This document shows positions 7,220 through 15,441 of a stretch of DNA of 23,839 nt, piece by piece. Location of the stretch: assembly GCA_052387815.1 (NCBI GenBank), contig JBQTIU010000088.1, positions 1-23,839 of the forward strand, given 5' to 3'. The position numbers and the translations under genes were made by a program. The notes under the pieces are model-generated. The model saw only the letters and a list, made by a program, of their open reading frames with translations, was not told the DNA's origin and made no database searches. Each line of letters starts with the position of its first letter. The first letter of the stretch is position 1. Source of the DNA: JBQTIU01 sp052387815 (GTDB lineage: Bacteria > Pseudomonadota > Alphaproteobacteria > CACIAM-22H2).

Positions 7220-8718
7220 CCGCATCGAACGTGCTGTCCCCGCTCCTCGATCCGCTGGCGCTCGCGGGCCAGCTGTCGGGCAAGCTCCTGATCTCCGGCG
7301 CGTTGACGCCATCCGTCTCGGGCAAGACATTCCCGGTCGTCAACCCGGCCACCGGGCGGAAGATCGGCGAGGCCGCGCTCGGCGAAAAGACGGACGTCGA
7401 TCTCGCCGTCGCCGCGGCGCTCAAGGCGCAGAGCGGCTGGGCGAGGCTCGCCGCCCGCCAGCGCGGCAAGCTGGTAGCGGAATGCGGGCGGGCCTTGAAC
7501 GAGCATGTCGAGGAGCTCGGCCGCCTGGTGGCGCTCGAAACCGGGAAGGCGCTGCGCACCGAGAGCCGGGTCGAGGCCTCGGTGCTGTCCGACGTGTTCG
7601 TGTATTACGGCGGGCTCGGCTCGGAGCTCAAGGGCGAAACCGTGCCGTTCAGCACCGACATGCTGACGCTGACGACCCGCGAGCCGATCGGGGTGGTCGG
7701 CGCGATCCTTCCCTGGAACGCGCCGATGATGCTGATGGCGCTCAAGATCGCGCCGGCGCTGGTCGCCGGCAACGCGGTCGTGGTCAAGTCGGCCGAGGAG
7801 GCGCCGCTCGCGGTCCTGCGCGCCTGCCAGATCATGAATCAAGTGCTGCCCCCCGGCGCGCTCAACATTCTCTCGGGCTTCGGTCCCGAGTGCGGCGCCC
7901 CCCTGGTCGCCCATCCCAAGGTCGGCAAGATCACCTTCACCGGCTCGGTCGAGACCGGCAGGATCGTCTACAAGACCGCCGCCGACAAGCTAATCCCGGT
8001 GACCCTCGAGCTCGGCGGCAAGAGCCCGATGATCGTCATGGCCGACGCCGATCTCGATCGCGCCGTCGCCGGCGCCGTCGCCGGCATGCGCTTCACCCGC
8101 CAAGGCCAGAGCTGCACCGCGGCCAGCCGCATCTTCGTCCACGCCACGGTGCACGACGCCTTCGTCGCCAAGCTCAAGGAGAAAGTCGACGCGATGAAGA
8201 TCGGCGACCCGCTCGACGAGGCGACCGACATCGGCACCATCATTTCGCGCCCGCAATTCGACAAGGTCCGGTCCTACATCAAGATCGGCAAGGAAACGCC
8301 CGGCGCCGTCGCGCATGAATGTTCCGCCGTGCCGGCGGACCCGAAGCTCAAGGACGGGCTGTTCATCCGGCCGACGATCTTCACCGGCCTCGCCAATGAC
8401 AGCCGGGTGGCGCGCGAGGAAATCTTCGGCCCCGTAACCTGCGTCATCGAGTGGACCGACTACGAGGAGGTCATCGCGGCGGCCAACGACAGCGACTACG
8501 GGCTTGCCGCCACGCTGTGGACCCGCGATCTCAGGACGGCGCTCGACGCCACGCGCCGCCTCCAGGCCGGCTTCGTCCAGGTCAATCAAAACCTGGTCGT
8601 GCAGCCCAGCATGTCCTACGGCGGGGTGAAGCAGTCGGGGCTCGGCAGGGAAGGCTCGCTCGAGGCCATGCTCGATCACTTCACGCAGAAGAAGACCATC
8701 ATCCTCAACATGACGTAG
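7216..8718 (+). CDS. NAD(P)+-dependent aldehyde dehydrogenase
   Basis: Oxidises an aldehyde to the carboxylate. 500 residues, the usual length. Conserved sites: N168 in PWNAP, K191 in VVVKSAEEAP (cofactor binding), FTGSVETGR (Rossmann loop, about 241-249), general base E265 in LELGGKSP, catalytic thiol C300 in GQSCTAASR, and EEIFGPV near the C-terminus. GGVKQSGLGREG is the usual late motif. ATG 7216 overlaps the CoA-transferase stop by 4 bases. The pairing suggests a shared degradation pathway, but ALDH substrate cannot be called from these motifs. Confidence 0.95.
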   Translation: MTASNVLSPLLDPLALAGQLSGKLLISGALTPSVSGKTFPVVNPATGRKIGEAALGEKTDVDLAVAAALKAQSGWARLAARQRGKLVAECGRALNEHVEELGRLVALETGKALRTESRVEASVLSDVFVYYGGLGSELKGETVPFSTDMLTLTTREPIGVVGAILPWNAPMMLMALKIAPALVAGNAVVVKSAEEAPLAVLRACQIMNQVLPPGALNILSGFGPECGAPLVAHPKVGKITFTGSVETGRIVYKTAADKLIPVTLELGGKSPMIVMADADLDRAVAGAVAGMRFTRQGQSCTAASRIFVHATVHDAFVAKLKEKVDAMKIGDPLDEATDIGTIISRPQFDKVRSYIKIGKETPGAVAHECSAVPADPKLKDGLFIRPTIFTGLANDSRVAREEIFGPVTCVIEWTDYEEVIAAANDSDYGLAATLWTRDLRTALDATRRLQAGFVQVNQNLVVQPSMSYGGVKQSGLGREGSLEAMLDHFTQKKTIILNMT

Positions 8719-8758
8719 CGAGTCCTCGCCGGGGCACCGACCGGTCGGGATCCCCGGC

Positions 8759-11134
8759 ATGGCGCCGACGGTGACCTGGATCGCCCGCGGCCTGGCGGCG
8801 CTCGCCTTGCTGGCGCTGGCCGTCCTGGCCGGCGCGGAGGCCTATCTTCGCGCCTCGCTGCCGCAGACCTCGGGGACGGTGCGGCTCAAGGGGCTCGCGG
8901 CGGAGGTCGAGATCATCCGCGACCGCAATGGAGTCCCGCACATCTTCGCCGCCCAGGCGGCCGATGCCTGGTTCGCGCTGGGCTTCGTCCACGCCCAGGA
9001 CCGCTTCGGCCAGATGGAGATGATGCGCCTCACGGGCCAGGGCCGGCTCTCCGAGGTGACCGGCCCGGCGGCGATCGATTCCGACCGCTTCATGCGCCTC
9101 CTCGGTCTCGCCGCCCAGGCCGAGGCGAGCCTGGCCGCGCTATCGCCTGCCTCGCGCGCCGGCCTCGATGCCTACGCGGCCGGCGTCAACGCCTTCCTCG
9201 ACAACCGGCCGGGCCCGCTGCCGCCCGAGTTTCTGGTGTTGTTCGGTCACCGGCCGGAGCCATGGCAACCCTACCACTCGCTGTTGTGGGGCAGGCTCAT
9301 GGCGCTACAACTGTCGGGCAACTGGCGCGACGAGATCACGCGCGCCCGGCTCGCCCAACGCTGGCCGCCGGAGATGATCGCTCAGCTCTGGCCCGAATGG
9401 CCGGACGACGGCGCCACGACGCTGCGCGAGCTCGCTGAGCTCGGCCGCGGCCTCGCCTGGGACCGCCTCGCCGGGGCCCTGGCGCCCGTGGGGCCGGCGC
9501 AGGCCTCCAACCAGTGGGTGATCGCCGGGCGGCACACGGCCTCGGGCAAGCCGATCCTGGTCAACGATCCGCACCTTGCGCTCGGCGCGCCCGGCCATTG
9601 GTACCTCGCGCGCTTGTCCGCCCCGGGCCTGGAGCTGGTCGGCGCGACCGCGCCCGGCGTGCCGTCGGTGGTCCTCGGACACAACCGGCGCATCGCCTGG
9701 GGCCTCACCACCACCAACGCCGACATCCACGACCTGTTCATCGAACGCCTCGATCCCGCCGACCCCGACCGCTACCTGACGCCCGAGGGCTGGCGTCCTT
9801 TCGCCACGCGTCGCGAGACGATCAAGGTCAAGGGTAAGAGCGATGTCGAGCTCGTCGTGCGCTCGACCCGCCATGGGGTGGTGATCTCCGACGTGAGCCT
9901 GGCCGCGGCCGTGGTCGCGCCCGCCCAGGTCGTGGCGCTGGCCTCGCCGGCGTATTACGCGAGCGACCGCACCGCCGAGGCGCTCATGGGCGTGAACCGG
10001 GCCCGCGACTGGGACGAGTTCGTGGCCGCGCTCCGCGATTGGCACGAGCCGATGCAGAACATCGTCTATGCGGACATCGACGGCAACATCGGCTTCTACA
10101 GCCCCGCCCGCCTGCCGCGCCGCAAGTCGGGCGACGGCTGGCTGCCGCGGCCGGGCGATACGGGCGCTTTCGACTGGGACGGGTTCGTCCCCTTCGAAGC
10201 GCTTCCCCACGCCTTCAATCCGGCGGCCGGACGCATCGTCAATGCCAACAACCGCCTCGTGCCGGCGGACTATCCGGTGTTCATCGGCCGCGACTGGGAC
10301 GCGCCCTACCGCGCCTTGCGGATCGCCGAGATCCTCGACGCCACCCCCCGCGCCGACATTCCCGGCATGGCGGCGATTCTCGCCGATCCGGTCTCGCTTT
10401 TCGCCCGCGAAATCCTGGCCCGGCTCGACGGGCTCGCCCCCCGGCATGCGGCCAGCCGGCGCGGGCTGGCGATGCTCGCGGCCTGGGACGGAACCATGGC
10501 CCGCGAGCGGCCGGAACCGCTGATCTTCAGCGCCTGGATGCGGGCGCTGGCGCGCGCGCTCCTCGGCGTCGACATCGACGCGGGTAGCCTCCTCTTCCGC
10601 GAGCGGCCGGCAATGCTGCACGCCGCCTTCGCCGGTACCTCGTTGTTCTGCGACGAACTCCGCACAGCCGAGGTCGAGACCTGCGCTACCCGGATCGAAG
10701 CCGCGCTCGCACAGGCGATCGACGAATTATCGGACCGGTACGGCGCCGACATGAGCCGCTGGCGCTGGGGCGATGCGCATTACGCCCCGTTCCGCCACGC
10801 CGTGTTCTCGCGCCTGCCGGTGGTCCGCGACCTGGTCGGATTCCGTGTCGCCACGCACGGCGACTACTTCACCATCAATCGCGGCGCCGCCCGGGGGAGC
10901 GACGTCGAGCCCTTCGCCCATGTCCATGGCGCGGGCCTGCGCGCGATCTACGACCTTGCCGATCTCGACGCCTCGCGGTTCATGGTCGCGCCCGGGCAGT
11001 CGGGGCATCCGCGCTCGCGCCATTGGGGCGACCTCGCGCAACGCTGGGCGGACGGCGAGCATTTCACCATCGCCGGCGACCGCGCCTCGCTGGGCGCCGC
11101 AGGCTACGATGTCTTGACCTTGGCCCCGCGCTAG
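8759..11134 (+). CDS. Penicillin acylase family (Ntn hydrolase) precursor
   Basis: Ntn-hydrolase precursor related to penicillin and acyl-homoserine-lactone acylases: it removes acyl chains from amides after self-cleaving into two subunits, usually in the periplasm. 791 residues, normal length. The N-terminus has a hydrophobic helix (about 8-29) that serves as signal or anchor. The alpha-chain region shows DRNGVPHIFA and FVHAQDRFGQMEMMR. The beta-chain begins at the nucleophile S250 in ASNQWVIAG, followed by PILVNDPHL, VLGHNRRIAWGLTTTNAD and later NIGFYSPARLP. The C-terminal HYAPFRHAVF and the SGHPRSRHWGD motif are also typical. All parts expected for activity are present. Substrate (antibiotic, AHL signal or other amide) is not predictable. 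ATG 8759 follows the aldehyde dehydrogenase by 40 bases, which include a 12-bp palindrome (8737-8748). Confidence 0.93.
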   Translation: MAPTVTWIARGLAALALLALAVLAGAEAYLRASLPQTSGTVRLKGLAAEVEIIRDRNGVPHIFAAQAADAWFALGFVHAQDRFGQMEMMRLTGQGRLSEVTGPAAIDSDRFMRLLGLAAQAEASLAALSPASRAGLDAYAAGVNAFLDNRPGPLPPEFLVLFGHRPEPWQPYHSLLWGRLMALQLSGNWRDEITRARLAQRWPPEMIAQLWPEWPDDGATTLRELAELGRGLAWDRLAGALAPVGPAQASNQWVIAGRHTASGKPILVNDPHLALGAPGHWYLARLSAPGLELVGATAPGVPSVVLGHNRRIAWGLTTTNADIHDLFIERLDPADPDRYLTPEGWRPFATRRETIKVKGKSDVELVVRSTRHGVVISDVSLAAAVVAPAQVVALASPAYYASDRTAEALMGVNRARDWDEFVAALRDWHEPMQNIVYADIDGNIGFYSPARLPRRKSGDGWLPRPGDTGAFDWDGFVPFEALPHAFNPAAGRIVNANNRLVPADYPVFIGRDWDAPYRALRIAEILDATPRADIPGMAAILADPVSLFAREILARLDGLAPRHAASRRGLAMLAAWDGTMARERPEPLIFSAWMRALARALLGVDIDAGSLLFRERPAMLHAAFAGTSLFCDELRTAEVETCATRIEAALAQAIDELSDRYGADMSRWRWGDAHYAPFRHAVFSRLPVVRDLVGFRVATHGDYFTINRGAARGSDVEPFAHVHGAGLRAIYDLADLDASRFMVAPGQSGHPRSRHWGDLAQRWADGEHFTIAGDRASLGAAGYDVLTLAPR

Positions 11135-11242
11135 TACCCGGGCGATGGCGCTGTGACTTGGCCGCCAGCCTCGAAATCGCCCCTCCTCCGCCCGGTCGCT
11201 GTATAGTCGCCTTCACGTCCGAGGCCCGACCCTTAAGCCCGC

Positions 11243-12472
11243 ATGCGCCCCGACCTCGCCGCCATTCGCGATGCCGCCCGCCGCATCGAGGGGCAGGTCG
11301 CGCGCACGCCGAGCGTGGCGGCGCGGCGGCTGTCGGCGCTCGTCGGGGCCGAGATCGTCCTCAAGCTCGAATGCCTCCAGCTCACCGGGTCGTTCAAGCC
11401 GCGCGGGGCGCTGGTCAAGCTGCTGGGGCTCGACGCGGGCGCCCGGCGAGGCGGCGTGGTCGCGATGTCGGCCGGCAACCACGCCCAAGGCGTCGCCTAT
11501 CATTGCCAGCGCCTCGGCATCCCGGCGACGATCGTCATGCCCAAGGGCACGCCCTTCAACAAGATCGAGCGGACCTCCGCCTGGGGAGCGCGGGTGCGCC
11601 TCGAGGGCGAGAGTCTGTCCGAAGCCGCCGCGTTCGCCGAGGGAATCGGGGAGCGCGAGGGACTCGCCTTCATCCACCCCTACGACGACCCGCTGATCGT
11701 CGCCGGGCAAGGGACGGTGGCGCTCGAAATGCTGGAAGCGACGCCCGATCTCGATGCCCTCGTGGTGCCGGTGGGCGGGGGCGGCCTGATCGCCGGCATG
11801 GCGATCGCCGCCAAGGCGCTCAAGCCCAAGATCCGTCTGTTCGGCGTCCAGGCCGCGCTCTATCCGGCGATGGCCCGCGCCCTCGGCGGCCCCGCGGGGC
11901 CGCCGCCCGGCGGCTCGACGCTGGCCGAGGGCATCGCCGTCAAGGAGCCAGGCACGCTCACCCGCGAGGTCGTCGCCGAGTTCGTCGAGGAGGTGCTGCT
12001 GGTCTCCGAGGCCCGACTCGAACGCGCCGTCAACCTGCTGCTCACCGAGGAGAAGCTGGTCGCCGAAGGCGCCGGCGCGGCGCCTTTGGCCGCCGTGCTA
12101 ACGGAGCCCGGCCGCTTCCAGGGGCTCAAGCTCGGCTTGGTCGTGTCGGGCGGCAATATCGATCCCCGCATTCTCGCCTCGATCCTGATGCGCGGGCTGG
12201 CCCGCGACGGACGGATCGCGCGGCTGCGGGTCGAGATCGGCGACGTGCCGGGCATGCTGGCGCGGGTCACCGGCGCCATCGCCGAAGCCGGCGGCAACAT
12301 CATCGAGGTCTACCATCAGCGCCTGTTCCAGGACGTGCCCGTCACCCGCGCCGATGTCGACGCCGTCATCGAGACCCGCAACGCCGCCCACCTCGCTGAC
12401 ATCGTGACCCGCCTTGAGGCGGCGGGGTTTACCGTCCGCCAGCTCGCCGACACCGCCGCCGACGGGCCGTAA
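11243..12472 (+). CDS. ilvA: Threonine ammonia-lyase (threonine dehydratase) with ACT domain
   Basis: PLP enzyme that deaminates L-threonine to 2-oxobutanoate, the first step toward isoleucine, or threonine catabolism. 409 residues, the single-ACT medium form. K52 in LTGSFKPRGA holds PLP; SAGNHAQG (76-83) and the phosphate loop VGGGGLIAG (177-185) are fold-type II hallmarks; the SGGNID segment follows. The C-terminal ~75 residues form an ACT-like regulatory domain (RLRVEIGDVPGMLARVTGAIAEAGGNI). ATG 11243 starts the family sequence directly. A TATAGT hexamer at 11202-11207 might be a -10 box, but it lacks a good -35. The 118-base gap to motA suggests separate control. Confidence 0.93.
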   Translation: MRPDLAAIRDAARRIEGQVARTPSVAARRLSALVGAEIVLKLECLQLTGSFKPRGALVKLLGLDAGARRGGVVAMSAGNHAQGVAYHCQRLGIPATIVMPKGTPFNKIERTSAWGARVRLEGESLSEAAAFAEGIGEREGLAFIHPYDDPLIVAGQGTVALEMLEATPDLDALVVPVGGGGLIAGMAIAAKALKPKIRLFGVQAALYPAMARALGGPAGPPPGGSTLAEGIAVKEPGTLTREVVAEFVEEVLLVSEARLERAVNLLLTEEKLVAEGAGAAPLAAVLTEPGRFQGLKLGLVVSGGNIDPRILASILMRGLARDGRIARLRVEIGDVPGMLARVTGAIAEAGGNIIEVYHQRLFQDVPVTRADVDAVIETRNAAHLADIVTRLEAAGFTVRQLADTAADGP

Positions 12473-12500
12473 GTCCGCCGCCGGCCGGGCGTTTTCGCGA

Positions 12501-12516
12501 TAAACGCCTTGTTAAC
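12501..12516 (+). promoter_or_regulatory. Possible CtrA-type binding site upstream of motA
   Basis: TAAA-N7-TTAAC lies about 75-90 bases upstream of the motA start. It differs by one base from the alphaproteobacterial CtrA consensus TTAA-N7-TTAAC. CtrA controls flagellar and motility genes in many members of the class, so position and gene fit. Such short motifs also occur by chance. Confidence 0.35.
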
Positions 12517-12521
12517 GCTAC

Positions 12522-12547
12522 CAGGGCATGCTGGCAGGGCATGCTGG
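12522..12547 (+). repeat. Perfect 13-bp tandem duplication in the motA leader
   Basis: CAGGGCATGCTGG occurs twice head to tail with no spacer or mismatch, 44 to 69 bases before motA. Each copy contains an in-frame ATG, but neither is likely to be the motA start, because MotA homologues begin at the later ATG 12591. A 10-bp palindrome (CCAGCGCTGG, 12558-12567) follows. Confidence 0.85.
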
Positions 12548-12590
12548 GACCGGCGCGCCAGCGCTGGGCTGTTCCTGGCAGAGGGTCGCG

Positions 12591-13451
12591 ATGCTGTTTT
12601 TCGTCGGACTGGGAACCGTGTTCGCGTGCGTGATCGGCGGCTATGTCGCCCTCGGCGGCAAGCTCATGGTGCTGTTCCAGCCGTTCGAACTGGTGATCAT
12701 CGGCGGCGCCGCGGTGGGCGCGTTCATCATCGCCAATCCCCCGCCCGTCATCAAGAAGTCGGGCGCGGCGCTTGGTCAGGTCCTCAAGGGCTCGCCCTAT
12801 ACCAAGGACAGCTATCTCGAGCTGCTGTCGCTGCTGTACGCGGTTTTCAAGTTGGCGAAATCCAAGGGCATGCTGGTCCTCGAAGCGCATGTGGAAAAAC
12901 CGGACGAAAGCACGCTGTGGCGGAAATTTCCCGGCTTCGCGGCCGATCGCCACGCGATGACGTTCCTTTGCGACTATTTGCGACTGCTCACGCTCGGCAG
13001 CGAGAACGCCCACGAGATGGAAGCGTTGATGGACGAGGAGCTCGAGACCCACCATGCCGAGCAGCACCAAATCGTCTCGGCCTTCCAGACCGTGAGCGAC
13101 GCCCTGCCGGCGCTCGGCATCGTCGCCGCCGTGCTGGGCGTCATCAAGACCATGGGTGCGATCAGCGAGCCGCCCGACGTGCTCGGCAAGCTGATCGGCG
13201 CGGCGCTGGTCGGCACCTTCCTCGGGATTGTTTTGTCCTACGGGATGGTCGGCCCGATGGCCTTGGCGCTCAAGGCCCGCTACGAAGCCCAGGCCAAGTA
13301 CCTGCAATGCATCAAGGCCGGCATCCTCGCCTACATGCAGGGCTACGCCCCGGCGGTGGCGGTGGAGTTCGCCCGCAAGGCGTTGTTGTCCAACGTCCGG
13401 CCCAGCTTCTACGAGGTCGAAGAGGCAGTCGGCGCGCTGCCGCCGGTCTGA
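12591..13451 (+). CDS. motA: Flagellar motor stator protein MotA
   Basis: Inner-membrane stator subunit; with MotB it forms the ion channel that drives flagellar rotation. 286 residues with four transmembrane helices: two N-terminal (about 1-20 and 28-48), a long cytoplasmic loop, and two C-terminal helices. The loop carries the charged motif MEALMDEELETHH that contacts FliG. The functional prolines sit in LPALGIVAAVLGVIKTMG (helix 3) and GIVLSYGMVGPMA (helix 4). I choose ATG 12591, not an in-frame ATG at 12528, because the family begins MLF-VG and a GAGGG ribosome-binding site sits just upstream. motB follows after 7 bases. No other flagellar genes are in the window, so the stator pair is separate from the main flagellar clusters. 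Confidence 0.96.
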   Translation: MLFFVGLGTVFACVIGGYVALGGKLMVLFQPFELVIIGGAAVGAFIIANPPPVIKKSGAALGQVLKGSPYTKDSYLELLSLLYAVFKLAKSKGMLVLEAHVEKPDESTLWRKFPGFAADRHAMTFLCDYLRLLTLGSENAHEMEALMDEELETHHAEQHQIVSAFQTVSDALPALGIVAAVLGVIKTMGAISEPPDVLGKLIGAALVGTFLGIVLSYGMVGPMALALKARYEAQAKYLQCIKAGILAYMQGYAPAVAVEFARKALLSNVRPSFYEVEEAVGALPPV

Positions 13452-13458
13452 GCCAACC

Positions 13459-14448
13459 ATGGCAGCGGACCCCAACCGGCCCGTGATCATCCGGCGGAAG
13501 AAGAAATCCGGCGAGCATGCGCACCACGGCGGCGCCTGGAAAGTGGCGTACGCCGATTTCGTCACCGCGATGATGGCGTTCTTCCTGCTCCTGTGGCTGC
13601 TCAACGTCACCACCGACGAGCAGAAGCACGGCATCGCCAATTATTTCACGCCCGAATACGTGTCGCGATCGATGAGCGGCAGCGGCGGGGTGTTGGGGGG
13701 CCTCACGCTGTCTCCGGACACGCTGCCGCGAACCTCAGGCGGGGTTGCCATGAGCCTGCCGGTGTTTGCGGAGAGCGAGGACGCGGAGGAAGCGGAGGCC
13801 GACCGAAAGGACGAAGCTCGCGACCGGCCGCCGGACAACTACGCCCTGCCGGACAAGACCTGGCCGCCCGACGACAGCCCGCTGCCCGCCGACAAGACGC
13901 GGCCGCCCGAGCGCACCAAGCCGGTCAGCGAGGACGAGCTGAACCGGGCGCTCGCCCGACGCGAGGAGGCCCAGTTCGCGGCGGCCGAGCACGATCTGCG
14001 CCAGGCGATCCAGGACATTCCCGAGCTGCGCCAACTCACGCAAAACCTGATCGTCGACCGCACGCCCGAGGGCCTGCGCATCCAGATCGTCGATCAGGCG
14101 CGCACGGCGATGTTTCCGTTGGGCTCCGCCGTGCCCCACGAGCACGCGCGCCAGCTCCTGCACCTCGTCGCACGGGTCGTCCAGCGCCTGCCCAATCGCA
14201 TCTCGGTCACCGGCCACACCGATTCCACGCCGTTCGCCGTCGGCGCCTCGTATTCGAACTGGGAACTGTCCAGCGATCGCGCCAATTCGAGCCGCCGGAC
14301 GCTGATCGAGGTCGGTCTGTCCGCCGACCGGATCACCCGCGTCGTCGGCAAGGCCGACCAGGAAGCGCTGGTCGCCGACGATCCGGCCGATCCGCGCAAC
14401 CGCCGGATCAGCATCGTGCTGCTGCGCGACAACCCGGCCGCGAACTGA
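13459..14448 (+). CDS. motB: Flagellar motor stator protein MotB
   Basis: Stator subunit that anchors MotA to peptidoglycan. 329 residues. A short basic N-terminus precedes a single transmembrane helix (about 27-49) with the ion-binding Asp D33 in AYADFVTAMMAFF. A long, acidic then proline-rich linker (about 105-160) follows, with LPDKTWPP and LPADKTRPP as near-repeats. The C-terminal OmpA-like peptidoglycan-binding domain (about 195-325) carries VTGHTDSTPF, NWELSSDRAN and DPRNRRISIV. The extended linker is a variable feature of alphaproteobacterial MotB. Same operon as motA, 7 bases downstream. Ion type (H+ or Na+) cannot be judged safely from this sequence. Confidence 0.96.
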   Translation: MAADPNRPVIIRRKKKSGEHAHHGGAWKVAYADFVTAMMAFFLLLWLLNVTTDEQKHGIANYFTPEYVSRSMSGSGGVLGGLTLSPDTLPRTSGGVAMSLPVFAESEDAEEAEADRKDEARDRPPDNYALPDKTWPPDDSPLPADKTRPPERTKPVSEDELNRALARREEAQFAAAEHDLRQAIQDIPELRQLTQNLIVDRTPEGLRIQIVDQARTAMFPLGSAVPHEHARQLLHLVARVVQRLPNRISVTGHTDSTPFAVGASYSNWELSSDRANSSRRTLIEVGLSADRITRVVGKADQEALVADDPADPRNRRISIVLLRDNPAAN

Positions 14449-14560
14449 CCCGGCCCCGCAGGCGGCCTTGCGGAGCGGCCCGTCCCTGCCCTAGGGTTGG
14501 GTCCGCTGCCCCCTAGCGAACGGGGCGAGTTTCGGTTGCGCGCATGCACCCCATCAGCCG

Positions 14561-15295
14561 ATGACCGTCACGGCCAAGGCCGCCCGCTTCTACTACTCCG
14601 CCCCCGCCCCCTGTCCGTACCTGCCGGGGCGCCTGGAGCGGCGGATCTTCGCCGATCTCACGCTGCCGCTGGCGCCCTTCGGCTACGACCTCCTGTCCGA
14701 GGCGGGGTTCCGCCGCAGCCTCGGTTTCGCCTACCGGCCGGCCTGCCCGGGATGCAACGCCTGCGTGCCGGTTCGTATTCCGGTCAACGATTTCGTGCCC
14801 GGCCGCGCCTGGCGCCGGGTCATGGCGGCGAACGCGGTTCTGTCTGCCGATCGCCGGCCGGCGCGCGCCACGCCGGAGCAATATGCGCTGTTCACCCGCT
14901 ATCAGCAGACCCGCCACGGCGACGGCGAAATGGCGCAGATGGACTACCGCGACTACCGCACCATGATCGAAGTCGGTGCGCTCGACAGTTTCGTAGTCGA
15001 ATTCCGCGATCCCAAGGGGGGGTTGCTCGCCTCGTGTCTTGCCGACCGCCTCGAGCGCGGGCTGTCCGCGGTCTATAGCTTTTTCGATCCCGACCACGAG
15101 CGGTGCAGCCTTGGCAGCTACACGATCCTGTGGCTGGTCGAGGAGGCGAGACGCACGCAGCGCGACTACGTCTATCTCGGTTACTGGATCGCGGAGTGCC
15201 GGAAGATGAACTACAAGGCGCGCTTCCGGCCGCTTGAGGCGTTGACGCGCGAGGGGTGGCGGCAAATGCCGGCGGAGGGCCGCCGGCCGGGCTGA
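14561..15295 (+). CDS. bpt: Aspartate/glutamate leucyltransferase
   Basis: N-degron enzyme that attaches leucine from Leu-tRNA to proteins with N-terminal Asp or Glu, marking them for ClpS/ClpAP degradation. 244 residues, the usual size. Motifs: FYYSAPAPCPYLPGR at the N-terminus, the Cys cluster CPGCNACVPVRI (about 64-75), SVVYSFFDP-like SAVYSFFDPDHERCSLGSY, and the C-terminal YLGYWI-C-KMNYKARFRP block. Arginyltransferases (Ate) are related, but bacterial members are normally of this Bpt type. ATG 14561 overlaps the TGA of a six-codon upstream frame (14544-14564), possibly coincidental. The preceding 112-base gap has no clear promoter. Confidence 0.93.
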   Translation: MTVTAKAARFYYSAPAPCPYLPGRLERRIFADLTLPLAPFGYDLLSEAGFRRSLGFAYRPACPGCNACVPVRIPVNDFVPGRAWRRVMAANAVLSADRRPARATPEQYALFTRYQQTRHGDGEMAQMDYRDYRTMIEVGALDSFVVEFRDPKGGLLASCLADRLERGLSAVYSFFDPDHERCSLGSYTILWLVEEARRTQRDYVYLGYWIAECRKMNYKARFRPLEALTREGWRQMPAEGRRPG

Positions 15296-15321
15296 CGCGC
15301 GCGCCTGCCCCGGGCCGGCAG

Positions 15322-15349
15322 TTGCGCGCGATCGAGGTTTCCCTATAAT
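15322..15349 (+). promoter_or_regulatory. Sigma70-type promoter of the TRAP receptor gene
   Basis: TTGCGC, a 16-base spacer and a perfect TATAAT give a convincing housekeeping promoter reading toward dctP. Transcription would start near 15356, leaving a leader of ~86 bases. The leader holds a stem GGCGCC-ctc-GGCGCC (15369-15383) and a good ribosome-binding site (AAGGGAG, 15428-15434). Confidence 0.65.
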
Positions 15350-15441
15350 GGGCACGTCCGGCCTCGAAGGCGCCCTCGGCGCCACCGTCCGCTGAGGCCG
15401 CAAGCGCTTTCGGGACCGCCAACCTCAAGGGAGACAGCCGA

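Noticed and set aside
4865..7330. An 821-residue minus-strand open frame
   Set aside because: It runs antisense across the EamA and CoA-transferase genes, is low-complexity and rich in Arg/His/Asp/Gly, and matches no family; it is a by-product of high GC.
11202..11207. TATAGT as a -10 box for threonine ammonia-lyase
   Set aside because: No acceptable -35 hexamer at 16-18 bases upstream.
14544..14564. A six-codon frame (MHPISR) overlapping the bpt start as ATGA
   Set aside because: No ribosome-binding site and no attenuator structure around it; too short to support without conservation data.
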